Positions 7,998 to 16,442 of a stretch of DNA of 64,000 nt are shown piece by piece. Below the pieces are notes generated by a model. The model was not told the origin of the DNA. It saw only the letters and a list, made by a program, of their open reading frames with translations, and made no database searches. A program made the position numbers and the translations under genes. Source of the DNA: Clostridiales bacterium (lineage in GTDB: Bacteria; Bacillota; Clostridia; Peptostreptococcales; Anaerovoracaceae); the NCBI GenBank assembly GCA_009911365.1, contig QXXF01000006.1, forward strand, positions 62,001 through 126,000, in the 5' to 3' direction. Each line of letters starts with the position of its first letter. Positions within the stretch are counted from its first letter, which is position 1.

Positions 7998-9735
7998 CCT
8001 TGTCCTCAATTTCCTTCAACAGTTTGTCCTGCAACTCTTGGACTTTCATTTCCCCCAACTCGCCCGCTTTGCTGGAGCGTACCATCAGAATGCCTGCTTC
8101 TGCCTCCCGTTCTCCAATAATGCAGATATATGGGGTTCTTTCGTTACGGGCTTCCCGAATCTTGTAGCCGATCTTTTCATTTCTCACGTCCACCACGGTC
8201 CGCAGCCCTGCCTCTTCAAACCCGCGGCCTACTTCCTGTGCGTATTCTGTGAATTTCTCCGTCACAGTCAGCAGCTTCACCTGGACTGGTGCCAGCCACA
8301 ACGGGAATTTTCCGGCAAAATGCTCTGTCAAAATGCCGATGAACCGTTCGATGGAACCAAAGATGACCCTGTGGATCATGATCGGTCTGTGCTTTTCTCC
8401 GTCCGAACCCACGTATGTCAGGTCAAAACGCTGCGGCATCTGGAAATCCAGCTGGATGGTCCCGCACTGCCACGTTCTGCCCAAACAGTCTTCTAAATGG
8501 AAATCCAGCTTTGGCCCGTAGAATGCGCCGTCCCCTTCGTTGACCACATAGTCCATACCTCTCTTTTCCATGGCTTCCCGCAGGGCACTAGTGGCTCTTT
8601 CCCAATCTTCCTCAGACCCCATGGAGTCTTCCGGCTTTGTGGAAAGTTCCACATGATATTTGAATCCGAACATGTTGTACACATGGTCGATAAAGTCAAT
8701 GACCCCCATGATTTCCTCTGTGATCTGCTCTGGCAGCATGAAAATATGCGCATCATCCTGGGTAAAAGTCCGCACCCGCATTAGACCGTGAAGCGCACCG
8801 GACAGCTCGTGCCTGTGAACCTGCCCCAGCTCTCCCATGCGGATCGGGAAGTCCCGGTAAGAGTACATTTTCCGTTTGTAAGCCAGCATGGAACCAGGGC
8901 AATTCATAGGCTTGATGGCATAATCGCCTTCATCGATCTTTGTGAAATACATGTTATCCTTGTAATGATCCCAGTGTCCAGACGTGTGCCACAGTGCTTC
9001 ATTGAGGATGAGCGGCGTTTTGATTTCCTGGTAGCCTCTCTTTCTGTGCTCCTGCCTCCAGAAATGCTCCAGTTCATTACGAATGACCATGCCGTTTGGC
9101 ATAAAGAACGGGAACCCTGGGCCTTCTTCGTAAAGGGCGAACAGGTCCATTTCCTTGCCGATCCTGCGGTGATCCCGCAGCTTTGCTTCTTCCAGTTTTT
9201 TCAGATATTCGTCTAGTTCTGCTTGGGATGGGAAACAAGTACCGTAGATCCTCTGGAGCATCTTGCGTTTTTCATCGCCCCTCCAATAAGCGCCCGCTAC
9301 GCTCTGCAGCTTGACAGCCTTGATCTGGCCTGTTTTTTCCATGTGCGGGCCAGCGCAGAGATCCACGAAGTCTCCTTGCTGATAAAAGGAAATCACTTCG
9401 TCCTCCGGCAGGTCTTCGATCAATTCTACTTTATAATCTTCATTCAGATCCTTCATCTTGGCAATGGCTTCGTCTCTAGGCAGTTCAAAGCGCTCCAGCG
9501 GGTAATTGGCCTGGATGATTTTTTTCATTTCTTTCTGGATCTTGAGCAGGTCCTGGTCCGTGAACTTGTGTTCCAGGTCAAAGTCATAATAAAATCCATT
9601 TTCAATGGCCGGCCCAATAGCCAGCTTTGCTTCTGGCCACAGCTTTTTCACTGCCTGGGCCAAAATATGGGACGTGGTGTGCCTGTAACAGAGCCTTACC
9701 TGTTCATCTTCAAAATTGATTTTTGCTTTTGCCAT
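7990..9735 (-). CDS. thrS: Threonyl-tRNA synthetase lacking the TGS domain
   Basis: A 581-residue class II synthetase that charges tRNA-Thr. The protein starts almost directly at the editing (SAD) domain, with HTTSHILAQAVKKLWPEAK giving the HxxxH zinc/editing motif. It then has the catalytic core (motif 2 around GQVHRHELSGALHGLMRVR, motif 3 around IHRVIFGSIERFIGILTEH) and the C-terminal anticodon-binding domain (WLAPVQVKLLTV onwards). Typical bacterial ThrS has about 640 residues because of an N-terminal TGS domain of about 60 residues, which is absent here. The start is secure: CAGGAGG precedes ATG 9735 and the upstream gene ends only 16 bases away. There is no room for a T-box leader, so expression follows the ddl transcript. 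Confidence 0.96.
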   Translation of the reverse strand: MAKAKINFEDEQVRLCYRHTTSHILAQAVKKLWPEAKLAIGPAIENGFYYDFDLEHKFTDQDLLKIQKEMKKIIQANYPLERFELPRDEAIAKMKDLNEDYKVELIEDLPEDEVISFYQQGDFVDLCAGPHMEKTGQIKAVKLQSVAGAYWRGDEKRKMLQRIYGTCFPSQAELDEYLKKLEEAKLRDHRRIGKEMDLFALYEEGPGFPFFMPNGMVIRNELEHFWRQEHRKRGYQEIKTPLILNEALWHTSGHWDHYKDNMYFTKIDEGDYAIKPMNCPGSMLAYKRKMYSYRDFPIRMGELGQVHRHELSGALHGLMRVRTFTQDDAHIFMLPEQITEEIMGVIDFIDHVYNMFGFKYHVELSTKPEDSMGSEEDWERATSALREAMEKRGMDYVVNEGDGAFYGPKLDFHLEDCLGRTWQCGTIQLDFQMPQRFDLTYVGSDGEKHRPIMIHRVIFGSIERFIGILTEHFAGKFPLWLAPVQVKLLTVTEKFTEYAQEVGRGFEEAGLRTVVDVRNEKIGYKIREARNERTPYICIIGEREAEAGILMVRSSKAGELGEMKVQELQDKLLKEIEDKDV

Positions 9736-9751
9736 GTTTTCATCCTCCTGT

Positions 9752-10825
9752 TTATTCCATTTTATCTGTTGCCAGATCGATCAGCATGCTGAGCATATCT
9801 TTGTAAGGAATACCGCTTGCTTCCCACAGCTTTGGATACATGCTGATTTTCGTGAATCCCGGCAAGGTGTTGATTTCATTAAATACGACGGCTTCCTCTT
9901 TGTCCAGGAAAAAATCCACCCGGGCCAAACCTTCGCAGCCCATGGCCCTGTAAACATCCAGCGCCGCCTGCTGAATCTCTTCCTGCTTTTCCTGGGAAAT
10001 GTCATCTAGGATCCTGGTTTTGGACCCTTGGCTGATATACTTTGCCTCATAGTCGTAAAACTCGCCCGCGGCTAGGATCTCTCCGATGAGGGAGGCTCTT
10101 GGATGGCGGTTTCCCAGGACCGCGACTTCGATCTCTCTGCCAACGATGGCCTCTTCCACCAGAACCTTGTGGTCTTCTTCTGCCGCGATCCGTATGGCAT
10201 CGAACAGTTCTTTGTTGTTCTTGGCCTTGGAGATCCCCACAGAGGATCCGGCGTTGGCTGGTTTCACAAAGAGTGGATACTTTCCGTGAAAATGTTCCTC
10301 CGCTTCTTTCAATATCCCTTGGGGATCAGACGCAAAGGCGTAGCGGTCTGTCAAGTAAAAGTCCGCCTGCCGTACTCCTGTGCCCGCGACGATCATCTTT
10401 GTGATCCCTTTGTCCATGCAGGCTGCGGAAGCAGTTGTCCCCGCGCCTACATATGGGATCCCCGCCAAATCGAAAAGCCCTTGGAGAGTCCCGTCCTCGC
10501 CGTGCTTTCCATGAAGCACCGCAAAAGCCGCATCAATGGGAATTCGTTCAAATCGGTCATCTGTGCCAAGCACCAGCAGCCCATGATCCGATGTGTCCGG
10601 CGACAAGATGGCCCTGCGGTTTTCCGGGTCCTTCTGCCAACTCCCGTCCTCTATATGGGAAACAGGGGAATCTGTTAAAAACCAGTTCCCCTCTTTTGTA
10701 ATGCCCACTTTGTATAATTCGTATTTGTCTTTGTCCAGTTGTTTCAGTACTGAGGCCGCTGACATGCGGGAAACCTCGTGTTCTGAAGACGCTCCTCCGA
10801 AGAGGAGCAGCAATTTCTGCTTCAT
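9752..10825 (-). CDS. ddl: D-alanine--D-alanine ligase
   Basis: A 357-residue ATP-grasp enzyme joining two D-alanines for the peptidoglycan stem peptide. The N-terminal LLLFGGASSEHEVSRMSA contains the family SSEHEVS active-site segment. The ATP-grasp lid and ATP contacts include LFVKPANAGSSVGISK, and the C-terminal metal/ATP motif is VFNEINTLPGFT. Length is typical of the VanA/Ddl superfamily. It lies 23 bases after the LCP gene and 16 bases before thrS, so these three appear co-transcribed. Nothing suggests D-lactate or D-serine specificity, but I cannot exclude it by eye. Confidence 0.94.
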   Translation of the reverse strand: MKQKLLLLFGGASSEHEVSRMSAASVLKQLDKDKYELYKVGITKEGNWFLTDSPVSHIEDGSWQKDPENRRAILSPDTSDHGLLVLGTDDRFERIPIDAAFAVLHGKHGEDGTLQGLFDLAGIPYVGAGTTASAACMDKGITKMIVAGTGVRQADFYLTDRYAFASDPQGILKEAEEHFHGKYPLFVKPANAGSSVGISKAKNNKELFDAIRIAAEEDHKVLVEEAIVGREIEVAVLGNRHPRASLIGEILAAGEFYDYEAKYISQGSKTRILDDISQEKQEEIQQAALDVYRAMGCEGLARVDFFLDKEEAVVFNEINTLPGFTKISMYPKLWEASGIPYKDMLSMLIDLATDKME

Positions 10826-10848
10826 GCTATCATCCCTTCTCTAGAAAG

Positions 10849-12198
10849 CTACCATTTTCCGGTTATACTGGAAATACTGTCGCTGATACTCTTCACCTTG
10901 TCTGTTGGCTCGTAATCCTTTTGCTTAAAGAATTCTTCATGCAGCTGGACCACATTTCGTTCCAAGGTCACCGGCGGTCCGTACCAGATGCCATTGTACG
11001 TCCAATCTGTCCAATGGTATGGCCAACTCTTGCTGTCCGTGATCCTGTAGGATGCCAGCTCCAAAAGAACCTCCATCATCTGATTTGTCGTTATATTGGT
11101 TTTGATATCTGGCAAAATTTCATTGGCGATCTCATTGAGTTGGTTTAGACTCAGTGTTTTTGCCTTGTTAAAGGCAGCCGCGAGGACGATCTTCATGCGT
11201 TCGTTTCGCCTGTGATCTCCTTGAGCGGAATCCTTCCGGATCCTAGCATAAGTCACTGCCTGGATCCCGTTCAGCGTCTGCTTTCCGGCCTTTTTGATCT
11301 TTTTTTTGGATCCGCCGATGTTTTTTTGCGTATCCTTTATATATTTATTCATTTCCTTGATTTCTGATTCTTTAATTTCAATATCAAGGCCGCCTAACGC
11401 ATCCACAGTGTCAGCCACAGATTTCCAATTGACTACTACCACCTCTTCACAGTTCAAATCCAGATTGCGATTAATGGTCTGCAAAGTCTGGGTAGCACCG
11501 CCGTAAAAGTAGGCGTGGGTCATTTTGTCCAATCCGTAGTTGTCCCCAATGTTCACATAAGTGTCTCGATACAGAGATACCAGCCTAACATCATTTGTCT
11601 GTTTATCTACGCTGGCAATGATCATTGCGTCGCTTCGGGTCTGTTTATCATCGTCCATATCCCGTGCGTCGATTCCTAAGAGCGCAATATTCCTGTAATT
11701 CGCCAGGTCCTTGGCTACCCTAGCGTCGATCCCCAAAGCCTTCCTGTTAACCTTCACCTGTCCTACCATGTCCAGTTTGGAATGGACAACGGTCAGCCCG
11801 GTCCCGATCACGCCCCCCAGCGCAAGGACTGCGACCAGCACGATGCTGGTGAACACAATCAGCTTGGTATTCTTCTTTCTTTTCTTTCGCTGCTTTTTCT
11901 TTGCCCGTGCTTTTTTACTTCTCTTTGGTTCCACCGTCTTTTCCAAAGATGGCTCTTCCTGTCGGGATTCTTCTTCTCCCTGTTCCTGCTCCGGTGTTTC
12001 CGGTTCCCAAAAGCGTTCCGGTTCCGGCGTGCGCACCGCTTCTTTGGGCTTCCAAAAAGATTCCGCTTCCGGCCAGCCGGTCGGTCCCTCCATTCCCTGT
12101 TTTCCCTCGGTGCTTTTTTCTTCTTTGTCCAGCAAACTTCTCAGGGCCTGCTCGATCTCGTCAATTTGCCTGGTGTTCTCAAATTTCTCAGAGCCCAT
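10849..12198 (-). CDS. LytR-CpsA-Psr (LCP) family protein, copy 1
   Basis: A 449-residue type II membrane protein. LCP proteins transfer undecaprenyl-linked anionic glycopolymers to peptidoglycan. The acidic, low-complexity cytoplasmic N-terminus is followed by a basic stretch (KKARAKKKQRKKRKKN) and a single membrane segment (about 117-139). The LCP domain shows VRLVSLYRDTYV, THAYFYGG, VNWKSVADTVDALGGLD and the arginine-rich RIRKDSAQGDHRRNER. The ATG at 12198 is chosen because AAAGGAGAAC precedes it; an earlier ATG at 12219 lacks a site. A strong promoter lies just upstream, and ddl follows after 23 bases. It is a close paralogue of the next gene. Confidence 0.92.
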   Translation of the reverse strand: MGSEKFENTRQIDEIEQALRSLLDKEEKSTEGKQGMEGPTGWPEAESFWKPKEAVRTPEPERFWEPETPEQEQGEEESRQEEPSLEKTVEPKRSKKARAKKKQRKKRKKNTKLIVFTSIVLVAVLALGGVIGTGLTVVHSKLDMVGQVKVNRKALGIDARVAKDLANYRNIALLGIDARDMDDDKQTRSDAMIIASVDKQTNDVRLVSLYRDTYVNIGDNYGLDKMTHAYFYGGATQTLQTINRNLDLNCEEVVVVNWKSVADTVDALGGLDIEIKESEIKEMNKYIKDTQKNIGGSKKKIKKAGKQTLNGIQAVTYARIRKDSAQGDHRRNERMKIVLAAAFNKAKTLSLNQLNEIANEILPDIKTNITTNQMMEVLLELASYRITDSKSWPYHWTDWTYNGIWYGPPVTLERNVVQLHEEFFKQKDYEPTDKVKSISDSISSITGKW

Positions 12199-12282
12199 TC
12201 GGAGTTCTCCTTTCCGCATCCCCCTACTGCATCAACGGCCTATCTTGTTTTTTGCTGCGTTCATTTTCATAAATAATTTTTT

Positions 12283-12311
12283 ATTATATCAACGCTGAAC
12301 AAAAATTGCAA
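12283..12311 (-). promoter_or_regulatory. Promoter for LCP copy 1 - ddl - thrS
   Basis: On the minus strand TTGCAA (12306-12311), a 17-base spacer and a perfect TATAAT (12283-12288). The spacing is ideal for the vegetative sigma factor. It lies about 85 bases upstream of the LCP start and begins almost immediately after the stop of the upstream LCP gene. Confidence 0.7.
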
Positions 12312-12319
12312 CTTTTCTA

Positions 12320-13699
12320 TCAGTAGTATCCTGTCCGCCTGGAAATTTCCTTGCTGATTTCCTGTACAGTATTAGTCGGTTTATAACCCTTTTTCCCAAA
12401 ATATTTTTTATGGAGTTTTTTCACATTGCTTTCCAGGGTGACAGGCGGTCCGCACCATGCGCCGTTGTAATTAGTCCATCCTCTAGTGTCAAAAGGCCAG
12501 CCTGTGCTTCCGCTCATATCGTAACGGAGAAAGTCCACCATGACTTTCAGCATGGTGTTGGTTTCCATGTTGGTCTTGATCTGAGGCAGCACATTCTCCG
12601 CGATCTGATTCAGCTTCAAAGGATTCGTCTTCTTTGCTTTGTCCACAGCGGCTGAAACTACGATTTTCATACGCTCGTTGCGCCGATAGTCCCCTTCTGC
12701 CGAATCTTTTCTAATCCTGGCATATGTGACAGCCTGGTTGCCATTCAATGTCTGCTTGCCTGGTTTTTTGATTTTTTTCTTAGGTCCACCGATATTTTTT
12801 TGGGTGTCCTTGATATATTTATTCATCTCCTTGATTTCTGATTCTTGAATATCCACCTCAATGCCGCCTAGTCCGTCAATGGCGTCAGCCACGGCTTTCC
12901 AATTGACGATGACCGCCTCTTTGATGTTCAAGTCCATATTTTCATTAAGGCTATGAAGCGTTGCCGTGGTCCCCGCATAAGCATGGACATTGGTGATCTT
13001 GTCATATCCGTATTTTTCATTCACATGCAGATAAGTATCCCTGTATACAGAAATCTGCCTGATCTTTTCCTTTGTCTTGTCAATGCTCAAAATGATGATG
13101 GCATCGGTCCTGGATGATTTATAATCGTCCATATCTCTGGAATCCACCCCGAGAAGAGCAATATTTTGATACTCTTTCAGGTCTTGCTCCACCTGTGGTG
13201 AGATCCCCAGGTTTGATTGGTTGATTTCCAGATCACCTACTTTTTCCATCATGCCCATGACAAAAAGGACGCCTGCGGCTCCTGCTATGATCAGTAGCAA
13301 AATAATGAGCAGGATGATCTTCCACGCCCATCTTCTTTTCTTTTTCTTCTGTTTTTTCCTGCCTTTTTTGTCGTAGTGATCTTGTCTGTCCAAAGCCTTT
13401 CTTTCTTTTCTTGTGAGTTTTGTTTTTTCCTCATCATTGACGAAAATTGGCTTGCCTTTTTTCTTTGAAGATGGTTTCACGCTGTCATCAGGCGAATAAT
13501 TGGCATCTGGCCGCTGCCGCATGGATAGGTATTCCTGATACGCTTCATCTTGTCGCTGCTGCCGTTTCAGCTGTTCTTTCTGTCTGCTGCGCTGCTGATC
13601 GCGATCCTGAAAGATCTGATTCGTTTCCTCCCATCTATCGCCAGGAAGCGTGTCTCGCCTGTGATCCCCCCGCATCCCATTGTATTTGTCTGATCTCAT
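12320..13699 (-). CDS. LytR-CpsA-Psr (LCP) family protein, copy 2
   Basis: A 459-residue LCP protein, tandem paralogue of the gene at 10849-12198. It has a basic, glutamine/arginine-rich cytoplasmic N-terminus of about 145 residues, one membrane segment (about 146-171) and then the LCP catalytic domain. Conserved elements include QISVYRDTYL, VNWKAVADAIDGLGGIE, GKQTLNGNQAVTYARIRKDS and DYRRNERMKIV. The segment around DTQKNIGG followed by a lysine-rich KKKIKK is almost identical in the two copies, whereas the cytoplasmic tails are unrelated in length and sequence. It starts at ATG 13699 after AAGGAGAAAG. Its role is attachment of teichoic-acid or other glycopolymers to the wall. Confidence 0.92.
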   Translation of the reverse strand: MRSDKYNGMRGDHRRDTLPGDRWEETNQIFQDRDQQRSRQKEQLKRQQRQDEAYQEYLSMRQRPDANYSPDDSVKPSSKKKGKPIFVNDEEKTKLTRKERKALDRQDHYDKKGRKKQKKKKRRWAWKIILLIILLLIIAGAAGVLFVMGMMEKVGDLEINQSNLGISPQVEQDLKEYQNIALLGVDSRDMDDYKSSRTDAIIILSIDKTKEKIRQISVYRDTYLHVNEKYGYDKITNVHAYAGTTATLHSLNENMDLNIKEAVIVNWKAVADAIDGLGGIEVDIQESEIKEMNKYIKDTQKNIGGPKKKIKKPGKQTLNGNQAVTYARIRKDSAEGDYRRNERMKIVVSAAVDKAKKTNPLKLNQIAENVLPQIKTNMETNTMLKVMVDFLRYDMSGSTGWPFDTRGWTNYNGAWCGPPVTLESNVKKLHKKYFGKKGYKPTNTVQEISKEISRRTGYY

Positions 13700-13732
13700 A
13701 GAGCTTTCTCCTTACCTTGTATAGCGTGGTTT

Positions 13733-13761
13733 ATTATAGCAGTAAATAGGAAAAAAGGCAA
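13733..13761 (-). promoter_or_regulatory. Promoter for LCP copy 2
   Basis: On the minus strand TTGCCT (13756-13761), a 17-base spacer and a perfect TATAAT (13733-13738), about 35 bases upstream of the LCP copy 2 start. Confidence 0.65.
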
Positions 13762-13803
13762 GAAAGGCTATGGAAAGAGGTTCTATAAATAAGAAAAATT
13801 TAA

Positions 13804-13831
13804 GAAAAAAGGACCGTTTTTTCTCGGTCCT
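13804..13831 (-). terminator. Terminator of the NitT/TauT transporter operon
   Basis: On the minus strand AGGACCG (13825-13831), an eight-base A-rich loop, CGGTCCT (13810-13816) and a T-tract. It lies 30 bases after the stop of the ATPase gene at 13861. Confidence 0.8.
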
Positions 13832-13860
13832 CTTGCCTTTGATCACGTTGATCCCGCGCT

Positions 13861-14625
13861 TTACGCTTTTGATTGATCTTCTTCCCACAATGCTTCGTTG
13901 AACCTCTGCCACAACTCGCCGTATCCTTCGGAAGCTGGCGTCACTGGTTTTGGAATGGGATTTTCCGTATCAATCTTGATTTTTCCTTGTTTTGAGAAAA
14001 GCGCAATGCGAGTTCCCAGCACCAAGGCTTCTTGGATATTATGGGTGATGAAGATCACAGTAGCGTTTTCTTTTTCTTTGATTTTCCAAAGCTCTGCCTG
14101 CAGCTTGTTTCTGGTCATGGCATCCAGACTGGCAAAGGGTTCATCCATAAGAATGATCTTTGGATTCAGCGCCAGCCCTTTGGCAATAGCCACTCTTTGT
14201 TTCATGCCGCCGCTGAGTTGATGGGGATAAAAATCCCCGTATCCCTTTAGTCCCACCAATTCCAGGTGCTCCTCCGCGACCCGGTCCAGCTGGGCCTTGT
14301 CCTTCATCCCATTGATTTTCAGCGGATACTGGATGTTCTTTTTCACTGTTTTCCATGGAAACAGCTGATTGAAATCCTGGAACACCATGATCCGGTCGAT
14401 CCCTGGCTTGTCTACCTTGTTTCCTTCAACAAGGATCTCTCCTTCGTAATCTTCAAACCCAGCGATGCAGCGGATCAATGTAGTTTTCCCACAGCCGGAA
14501 GGTCCCAGAATACATAGGAAGTCTCCTTGTTCCACGGTCAGGTTCAGATCCTTTAAGATATCAGGCGAACCTGGGGAGTCATGGTAATTCTTTGTCATTC
14601 CTTTTACTTCTAACAGCTTGCTCAT
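13861..14625 (-). CDS. ABC importer ATP-binding protein (SsuB/TauB/NrtD type)
   Basis: A 254-residue ATPase energising the adjacent permease. Walker A is GPSGCGKTT, the signature is LSGGMKQRVAIA, Walker B is IILMDEPFASLD and the switch His is in FITHNIQEA. These residues are characteristic of the nitrate/sulfonate/taurine importer class. The ATG at 14625 overlaps the permease stop (ATGA), so an upstream in-frame start at 14640 is less likely. It is the last gene of the lysR - binding protein - permease - ATPase run and is followed by a terminator. The substrate is unknown; the class covers sulfonates, nitrate, pyrimidines, thiamine precursors and aromatic acids. Confidence 0.93.
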   Translation of the reverse strand: MSKLLEVKGMTKNYHDSPGSPDILKDLNLTVEQGDFLCILGPSGCGKTTLIRCIAGFEDYEGEILVEGNKVDKPGIDRIMVFQDFNQLFPWKTVKKNIQYPLKINGMKDKAQLDRVAEEHLELVGLKGYGDFYPHQLSGGMKQRVAIAKGLALNPKIILMDEPFASLDAMTRNKLQAELWKIKEKENATVIFITHNIQEALVLGTRIALFSKQGKIKIDTENPIPKPVTPASEGYGELWQRFNEALWEEDQSKA

Positions 14626-15389
14626 CTTACCATCCCCCATTTCTTTACCGTCCGCTTCTCGATCGTATGGAACACGCCGTATTCCACAATGATGCCTATG
14701 ATAATGATTACGATTAAGGCTGCGAACACGCCGGCAATGTCAACATTGGTGCGCTTCATGAAGATGAACCAACCGATCCCCGCGCCGGAGCCAGTAGTCC
14801 CGAATATCATTTCCACGCTGATAAGGCCCCTCCAGGCCCTGGCCCAGCCTACTCGCATGCCGGACAGCACATGTGTAAAGGCCGCAGGCAGATAGACGCC
14901 TATCACCAAGCCAAGTCCCTTCAAGCCCATATTTTTTCCGCTCTCAATATAAATGCTGGACACGGATTTGAACCCATCCATGATGCTCCTGGACATGGGC
15001 CACAGGATGGAATGGACCACAATGAAGATAATAGTTCCCTCTCCAATGCCGATCCAGAGGATCGCCAGGGGCAACAATGCCACGCCTGGCAAAAGGTCAC
15101 AGACAGACACCACCAGATTGTAGATGGAGTGAAATATCTTGCTGACTACCGCAATGCTGGAAAAAATAAATGCCAAAACGATTCCGATCGCCAGCCCTTT
15201 TATGATCAGGCTCATGGAATACAGGGTGTACTGCAGCAGGCTGTCATCCTTGAATCCATCGATGAAGCTTTGTCCAATCTCTTTTAGAGAGGGAAACATC
15301 ATCTGCGGAAAGACCTGCATCTGGTACACTACCTGCCATGCTGCCAAGAAACAGATAATAAATATAATTTGCGTTCTAATCTCTTTCAT
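14622..15389 (-). CDS. ABC importer permease (SsuC/TauC type)
   Basis: A 255-residue inner-membrane subunit with about six membrane segments. The cytoplasmic EAA-like coupling loop is around YIESGKNMGLKGLGLVIGVY, where such importers contact the ATPase. Length and organisation match the BPD_transp_1 permeases of NitT/TauT systems. It follows the lipoprotein gene by 38 bases and overlaps the ATPase gene by four. It forms one transport complex with those two proteins. Confidence 0.92.
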   Translation of the reverse strand: MKEIRTQIIFIICFLAAWQVVYQMQVFPQMMFPSLKEIGQSFIDGFKDDSLLQYTLYSMSLIIKGLAIGIVLAFIFSSIAVVSKIFHSIYNLVVSVCDLLPGVALLPLAILWIGIGEGTIIFIVVHSILWPMSRSIMDGFKSVSSIYIESGKNMGLKGLGLVIGVYLPAAFTHVLSGMRVGWARAWRGLISVEMIFGTTGSGAGIGWFIFMKRTNVDIAGVFAALIVIIIIGIIVEYGVFHTIEKRTVKKWGMVR

Positions 15390-15427
15390 GTTACGGTTTC
15401 TCTTTCTCTGTTAGTCTGCTTCCTTGC

Positions 15428-16414
15428 TTAGTTTCCTTTTACATTGTCAAATGCCAGGTCGCTCAGTGCTTTCGGACCATCGTTTTCCAGGAATCCGTTT
15501 TCTGCCATAAAGTTTGCGAAGTCCATGATGCCTTTTGCTTCTGTTGTATATACGCAAGACTCATCGTTGAGCCACTGAAGCATGGTCGCCGCATCTACAT
15601 CTTCGTTTTCGCAGAGCATTTCCGCGGCTTCTTCTTTGTTCTCATTCAGATACTTGATCGCATCTTCCATCGCTGCCACGACCGCATCATACAGTCCTGG
15701 ATTCTTTTCCTTCAATTCTGTGGAAGCCACGCCTACGATAAAGGAGTTTCCGCTCGGCCATACGGACTGGAGCGCCTCAACTTCTGAGATCCCATCTTCT
15801 TTTTCTTCTTTGAACACATAAGGGGACGTAGTCAGTTGACATTCTACGCTTCCTGCGATAAGAGCCGCCATTCCGTCAGGATGTGCCATAGCCACGATAT
15901 TGTTATCCAGCGCATGCGCGTCGCCCAGCTGGTCTTTTGCTGCCATAGCCAGCAGGATATGCTGGAAGCTTCCGATGTTGACTAGTGCGATTTTTTCTTT
16001 TTTAATGTCCTTCAGACTCTTGATATTCGCCTTGTTTGTCATGATCCTGTGAGGCTGAGCCGACATGTTTGCAAAGATCTTGTATGGCACGCCGCTGGTA
16101 ACGCCTGTGATAGCAGGCCCCAGTCCCATAGCACCCACATCGATGCTTCCAGAAGCAAAGCCTTCATTGATGGCAGAACCGGAATTCAGGGTTGACCATT
16201 CCACTTCCACGTTTTCGTAATGCTTTTCGATCAGCTTTTGCTCCTGCATCACCTGCAGGGGCGCATAGGCCATTCCATACTGGAAAGCTACGGTCAGCTT
16301 TTCCTTTTCATCTTTTGACGAATCCGATGAGGAAGAACCACCTCCACAGGCAGCTAAACTGCCAAGCAAAATCACTGTCATAATGACTGCTAATAACCTT
16401 TTCACATGTTTCAT
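15428..16414 (-). CDS. NitT/TauT-type substrate-binding lipoprotein
   Basis: A 328-residue extracytoplasmic solute receptor. It has a lipoprotein signal peptide, a basic start and hydrophobic core followed by the lipobox LAACGGGSSS, so the cysteine near residue 22 would be lipidated. The mature protein has the NMT1/SsuA-like pattern: FQYGMAYAPLQVM near the N-terminus, SGSIDVGAMG and AALIAGSVECQLTTSPY. The start at 16414 (MKHVKRLL) is set by AAGGAGAG and the signal peptide. A longer frame to 16480 would run into the LysR gene. The bound ligand is not deducible; the divergent acid ligase hints at a carboxylate. Confidence 0.9.
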   Translation of the reverse strand: MKHVKRLLAVIMTVILLGSLAACGGGSSSSDSSKDEKEKLTVAFQYGMAYAPLQVMQEQKLIEKHYENVEVEWSTLNSGSAINEGFASGSIDVGAMGLGPAITGVTSGVPYKIFANMSAQPHRIMTNKANIKSLKDIKKEKIALVNIGSFQHILLAMAAKDQLGDAHALDNNIVAMAHPDGMAALIAGSVECQLTTSPYVFKEEKEDGISEVEALQSVWPSGNSFIVGVASTELKEKNPGLYDAVVAAMEDAIKYLNENKEEAAEMLCENEDVDAATMLQWLNDESCVYTTEAKGIMDFANFMAENGFLENDGPKALSDLAFDNVKGN

Positions 16415-16442
16415 TTTTTCTCTCCTTTTTGTGATTCTTTTA

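Noticed and set aside
9736-9751. T-box leader for thrS
   Set aside because: Only 16 bases separate ddl from thrS, far too short for a T-box.
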